From a virus, in IMG/VR virus record IMGVR_UViG_3300017528_000134, positions 1 through 24,470 of that record: a stretch of 24,470 nucleotides of DNA, one strand, 5' to 3'. Positions 22,815-24,470 of this stretch are shown here, one piece after another. Positions within the stretch are counted from its first letter, which is position 1; each line of letters begins with the position of its first letter. Both the position numbers and the translations under genes were made by a program. The notes beneath the pieces were generated by a model, which worked only from the letters and a program-made list of their open reading frames with translations, had not been told where the DNA came from and made no database searches.

Positions 22815-23066
22815 ATGGCGCATCAAACCCCTACAACGGACGGAAAGGCTACCCCGAGTCGTAGCACGAAAACCCTTTCCGTCCGCCTTCCTTTGGCACA
22901 AGCCCTCGAAATCGAGAAGCAGGCCCGGGAAAAGGGCTATACGAACACCAATCAGTATCTTGTTGCAATGATTGGGTTTATTGCGCCGTTGACGCCGCCA
23001 AATCCCATAGAGCAGGTGCATAATGAAGCTCAAGCCCCCATTTCGGATTCAAGTGTTCCGCTATAG
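22815..23066 (+). CDS. Ribbon-helix-helix (CopG/Arc-like) small DNA-binding protein
   Basis: An 83-residue protein from ATG 22815. After a Thr/Ser/Pro-rich, probably disordered N-terminus (18 residues) comes the RHH pattern: beta strand KTLSVRLP (19-26), helix A (about 27-41), a GYTNTN turn and helix B ending near 55 (QYLVAMIGF). RHH dimers insert the paired strands in the DNA major groove. The tail is Pro-rich and acidic. The ATG has no Shine-Dalgarno and coincides with the predicted transcription start, so the mRNA is probably leaderless. The gene is monocistronic, closed by hairpins at 23058-23090. No toxin gene follows that I can recognise, so it is more likely a regulator than an antitoxin. 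Confidence 0.7.
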   Translation: MAHQTPTTDGKATPSRSTKTLSVRLPLAQALEIEKQAREKGYTNTNQYLVAMIGFIAPLTPPNPIEQVHNEAQAPISDSSVPL

Positions 23067-23217
23067 TAGCGGACGCTCAAAAGCGTTTTTGCAAGCATGG
23101 CAGATCATAACAAAGACTTTTCGCGACCCGAAACTTGGATGCGGCGTAGGCTCTTATAAAACATGGGGTTACGTTAACATTGGGCGTTTGTGGCGCAGCG
23201 GAATGGGGCCGTGTTAA
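23023..23217 (+). CDS. Small basic ORF, doubtful
   Basis: A 64-residue ORF starting inside the RHH gene (ATG 23023, AGGTG upstream) and ending in the GTGTTAA that also holds the methyltransferase start. It is basic (MKLKPPFRIQVFRYSSGRSK; then KTFRDPKL) and has no recognisable domain. The intrinsic terminator at 23073-23090 lies inside it, which argues against a normal gene. The stop/start overlap with the methyltransferase argues for coupling. I keep it at low confidence. Confidence 0.25.
   Translation: MKLKPPFRIQVFRYSSGRSKAFLQAWQIITKTFRDPKLGCGVGSYKTWGYVNIGRLWRSGMGPC
23058..23090 (+). terminator. Twin hairpin terminator after the RHH gene
   Basis: CCGCT-ATAGT-AGCGG (23058-23072) is followed at once by ACGCT-CAAA-AGCGT (23073-23086) and then TTTT (23087-23090). 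The first hairpin contains the RHH stop codon. Confidence 0.65.
23155..23160 (+). promoter_or_regulatory. Possible -10 box for the methyltransferase gene
   Basis: TATAAA lies 51 bases before the GTG at 23211. The best -35 candidates (TTGGAT at 23135, ACTTGG at 23133) are poor in spacing or match. Since a terminator lies between this gene and the RHH gene, some promoter is needed here. Confidence 0.25.
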
Positions 23218-24038
23218 CGCACGGTAGCCTTTTTTCGGGGATTGGCGGCTTCGATCTCGGTTTCGAGCGCGCGGAAATCCGCACAGTTTGGCAGGTCGAG
23301 ATTGATGATTTTTGCCGTCGTGTCCTCGCCCGCCACTTTCCAAACGCCAAACGCTATGAAGACATTCGAACAGTCGGAGCCCGAACCCTTGAACGAGTCG
23401 ACATTCTCAGCGGCGGATTCCCCTGCCAAGATATCAGCACCGCCGGAAAACGTGCCGGAATCGAAGGCGACCGAAGCGGCCTTTGGGGAGAGTATAAAAG
23501 GCTCATTTGCGAACTACGACCCCGCGTCGCGGTCGTGGAAAACGTCGCAGCTTTGCTTAACAGGGGAATTGAGCGGGTTCTCGGAGACTTGGCCGAGATC
23601 GGGTATGATGCGGAATGGCAGTGCATTCGAGCGTCAGACATTGGTGCCCCTCATCGACGAGACAGAGTTTGGATTGTGGCCTACCCCGGCCGGTTTCGGG
23701 ACGGATGGGCACGGAAGCGAGCTTTCACAGGCGACGAAGTATCGGGAGAATCCCGGCGGCCCGATTCGGGTGAAGTGGCCGACGCCGAAGGCGGGTCGTC
23801 CCGATCAAGCGAATACATTCGCGCGAGGCAATCCGAACCTAGCGAAAGCAGTAACGATGTGGCCGACGCCGACCGTACAGGATGCGGAGAACGACGGGGG
23901 CCCGTCGCAATTCAACCGGAACAGCCTGCCGTTGAATTCAATCGTCAAGCTATTCGCGACACCTCAAGCGAACGATCACTGGAGCCCTTGCAATTCTGGC
24001 AGCGAGCGAGCCTCGGGGATGTTGCCGACTCAAATTAA
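23211..24038 (+). CDS. C5 cytosine DNA methyltransferase, cut short before motif X
   Basis: The enzyme methylates carbon 5 of cytosine in a specific DNA site, often protecting phage DNA. From GTG 23211 the motifs run in order: I (LFSGIGGFDLGFE, 7-19), IV with the catalytic Cys (GGFPCQD, C72), VI (VENV, 109-112) and VIII (APHRRDRVWIVA, 146-157). GTG 23190 is an alternative start. Next comes a variable target-recognition part with VADAE and VADAD repeats. A TAA at 24036-24038 ends the frame at 275 residues, before motifs IX-X. In the same frame after the stop the usual end follows (24039-24206), so this is a nonsense-interrupted gene and probably inactive. The +1 frame is also open over most of its length. 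Confidence 0.85.
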   Translation: MLTHGSLFSGIGGFDLGFERAEIRTVWQVEIDDFCRRVLARHFPNAKRYEDIRTVGARTLERVDILSGGFPCQDISTAGKRAGIEGDRSGLWGEYKRLICELRPRVAVVENVAALLNRGIERVLGDLAEIGYDAEWQCIRASDIGAPHRRDRVWIVAYPGRFRDGWARKRAFTGDEVSGESRRPDSGEVADAEGGSSRSSEYIRARQSEPSESSNDVADADRTGCGERRGPVAIQPEQPAVEFNRQAIRDTSSERSLEPLQFWQRASLGDVADSN

Positions 24039-24060
24039 TGGACAACTGAACCCAACATAA
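23356..24060 (+). CDS. Overprinted +1-frame protein inside the methyltransferase gene
   Basis: The +1 frame of the methyltransferase gene is open from 23242 to a TAA at 24058-24060. From ATG 23356 it gives 234 residues. It contains TFSAADSPAKISA (over the catalytic-Cys motif of the other frame), SFANYDPASRSWKTSQ, FSETWPRSGMMRNGSAFE, three WPTP motifs (LWPTPAG, KWPTPKA, MWPTPTVQDAEND) and QLNPT at the end. I recognise this as a family of phage proteins often found annotated alone as hypothetical or as 'methyltransferase'; its usual end continues past LNPT as W-V-E-W-L-M-G-x-P. No good ribosome binding site precedes 23356, and TTG 23242 or frameshifting are alternatives. Whether it is translated cannot be told here. 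Confidence 0.5.
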   Translation: MKTFEQSEPEPLNESTFSAADSPAKISAPPENVPESKATEAAFGESIKGSFANYDPASRSWKTSQLCLTGELSGFSETWPRSGMMRNGSAFERQTLVPLIDETEFGLWPTPAGFGTDGHGSELSQATKYRENPGGPIRVKWPTPKAGRPDQANTFARGNPNLAKAVTMWPTPTVQDAENDGGPSQFNRNSLPLNSIVKLFATPQANDHWSPCNSGSERASGMLPTQINGQLNPT

Positions 24061-24206
24061 GTCGAGTGGCTCATGAAATACCCTCTCGAGTGGACCGTCT
24101 TACCGGACTCGGGAACGCGATCATCCCGCAAATCGCGGAAATCATCGGAAGGGGGCTCGTCAGATGGCTAGAACCGAACACGACGCGGCAACCCTCTACC
24201 TCTTGA
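24039..24206 (+). pseudogene. Detached C-terminus of the methyltransferase (motifs IX-X)
   Basis: Directly after the TAA at 24036, in the same frame, the sequence reads WTTEPNISRVAHEIPSRVDR and then LTGLGNAIIPQIAEIIGRGL, the conserved end of phage C5 methyltransferases (R-V-A-H-G-x-P-x-R-V-D-R-L, then motif X G-N-A-x-x-P-Q). It runs to TGA 24204-24206. No start codon with a ribosome binding site precedes it, so it is likely not made as a separate piece. In the +1 frame, bases 24061-24171 likewise carry the detached end of the overprinted family (VEWLMKYPLEWT). Confidence 0.75.
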
Positions 24207-24274
24207 AAGTCGTCACAATTTCCGTTGTTTTGGCAGGCGGTTTGCTGTACTTTCTGGACTGGCTTCAACACTAG
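24164..24274 (+). CDS. 36-residue membrane peptide
   Basis: ATG 24164 follows GGAAGGGGG (24147-24155) at good spacing. The product is MARTEHDAATLYLLK and then a hydrophobic span VVTISVVLAGGLLYFLDWL, ending QH. One membrane segment, N-terminus hydrophilic. It overlaps the dead 3' end of the methyltransferase reading frames. Its function is unknown. A small accessory membrane protein is plausible, but the size leaves room for chance. Confidence 0.45.
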   Translation: MARTEHDAATLYLLKVVTISVVLAGGLLYFLDWLQH

Positions 24275-24291
24275 AGCAGGAGCATATCTTC

Positions 24292-24470
24292 ATGAAATTC
24301 GAAATAAAAAATCGGTGGGACGGTTCGTTAATTTTCAGCATAGAAGCCGAAAATTGGCGCGTTGCAGTTGAAGCCGCTATTGGTGCAAAGGCGAACCTCC
24401 GCTTGGCGAACCTCAGCTCGGCGGACCTCAGCTCGGCGGACCTCAGCTCGGCGAACCTCAGCTTGGCGAA
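24292..24470 (+). CDS. Pentapeptide-repeat protein (3' end outside window)
   Basis: ATG 24292 follows AGGAG (24278-24282) by nine bases. Fifty-nine codons are visible. Residues 1-33 (MKFEIKNRWDGSLIFSIEAE...) match the N-terminal leader I know from phage pentapeptide-repeat proteins. From residue 34 the A(D/N)LxX repeat begins: ANLRL, ANLSS, ADLSS, ADLSS, ANLSL. Such repeats build a right-handed quadrilateral beta helix. Some members mimic DNA and inhibit gyrase; for most phage members the role is unknown. The window ends inside the repeat. Confidence 0.88.
   Translation, partial: MKFEIKNRWDGSLIFSIEAENWRVAVEAAIGAKANLRLANLSSADLSSADLSSANLSLA
24391..24470 (+). repeat. 15-base tandem repeats coding pentapeptides
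   Basis: Five near-identical 15-base units (type GCGAACCTCAGCTCG) run from 24391 to 24465 and a sixth begins at 24466. The third and fourth units are identical. The DNA-level identity exceeds what the protein repeat requires and suggests recent expansion. Confidence 0.85.

Noticed and set aside
22815-23217. Toxin-antitoxin pair formed by the RHH gene and the 64-residue ORF
   Set aside because: The second ORF has no toxin-like features and the RHH terminator lies inside it, so co-transcription is unlikely.
24036-24060. TAA read as sense in this phage (stop reassignment)
   Set aside because: TAA ends many convincing genes here, including the portal, scaffold, coat and both ejection-like proteins at 15692 and 17341, at sensible places before the next start.
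23211-24206. Programmed frameshifting to rescue the methyltransferase C-terminus
   Set aside because: Motif X lies in the same frame as motifs I-VIII, so a shift would have to be made and then reversed, and the +1 frame is itself closed at 24058.
24391-24470. CRISPR array from the short tandem repeats
   Set aside because: The units are contiguous 15-mers without spacers and encode pentapeptides in frame.

Overview
The window looks like about 24.5 kb of a tailed double-stranded DNA phage (Caudoviricetes), probably short-tailed. A portal, scaffold, coat, connector, nozzle and ejection-type gene order is present, and there is no tape-measure gene and no sheath or tube gene. The host is probably a Gram-negative bacterium: there are sigma70-like promoter elements, AGGAG ribosome binding sites, a lipobox lipoprotein, a candidate inner-membrane spanin and an M15-type endopeptidase. 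The DNA is GC-rich. I cannot name a close relative from the sequence alone.

From 1 to about 22,710 there is one long plus-strand late block with tight spacing and many ATGA/GTGA/TAATG overlaps. 1-7.7 kb is the head region: portal (5' end outside the window), scaffold, major capsid protein, a GroES-type co-chaperonin, two conserved-looking unknowns and a connector-like protein. 7.7-14.7 kb is the tail region: a fibre-like protein with duplicated modules, a small beta-rich protein, a 1536-residue nozzle-like protein with large inserted beta domains, and a fibronectin-like protein. 14.7-19.1 kb holds a small GNAT-like protein and three Ala/Gly-rich proteins that look like internal virion (ejection) proteins. 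A short gap carries a possible 27-residue membrane peptide on the minus strand. 19.3-22.7 kb holds a signal-peptide protein, the lysis cassette (holin-like, membrane plus coiled-coil protein, endopeptidase), a cold-shock protein, a lipoprotein and an Ig-like protein with a second internal start. A strong intrinsic terminator at 22740-22778 closes the block.

The last 1.7 kb is a different kind of region. A ribbon-helix-helix gene has its own promoter, an operator palindrome inside that promoter, no room for a leader, and its own terminator. Next comes a C5 cytosine methyltransferase gene whose +1 frame is also open and also reads as a phage protein family I recognise (WPRSGMMRNG and repeated WPTP motifs). 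Both frames are cut by a TAA codon 22 bases apart, and the expected C-terminal sequence of each continues in its own frame after the stop. A small membrane-protein ORF and the start of a pentapeptide-repeat gene end the window.

The dual-frame methyltransferase locus is the most unusual part. Next are the self-contained leaderless RHH unit, the internally initiated Ig-like domain and the minus-strand micro-ORF.
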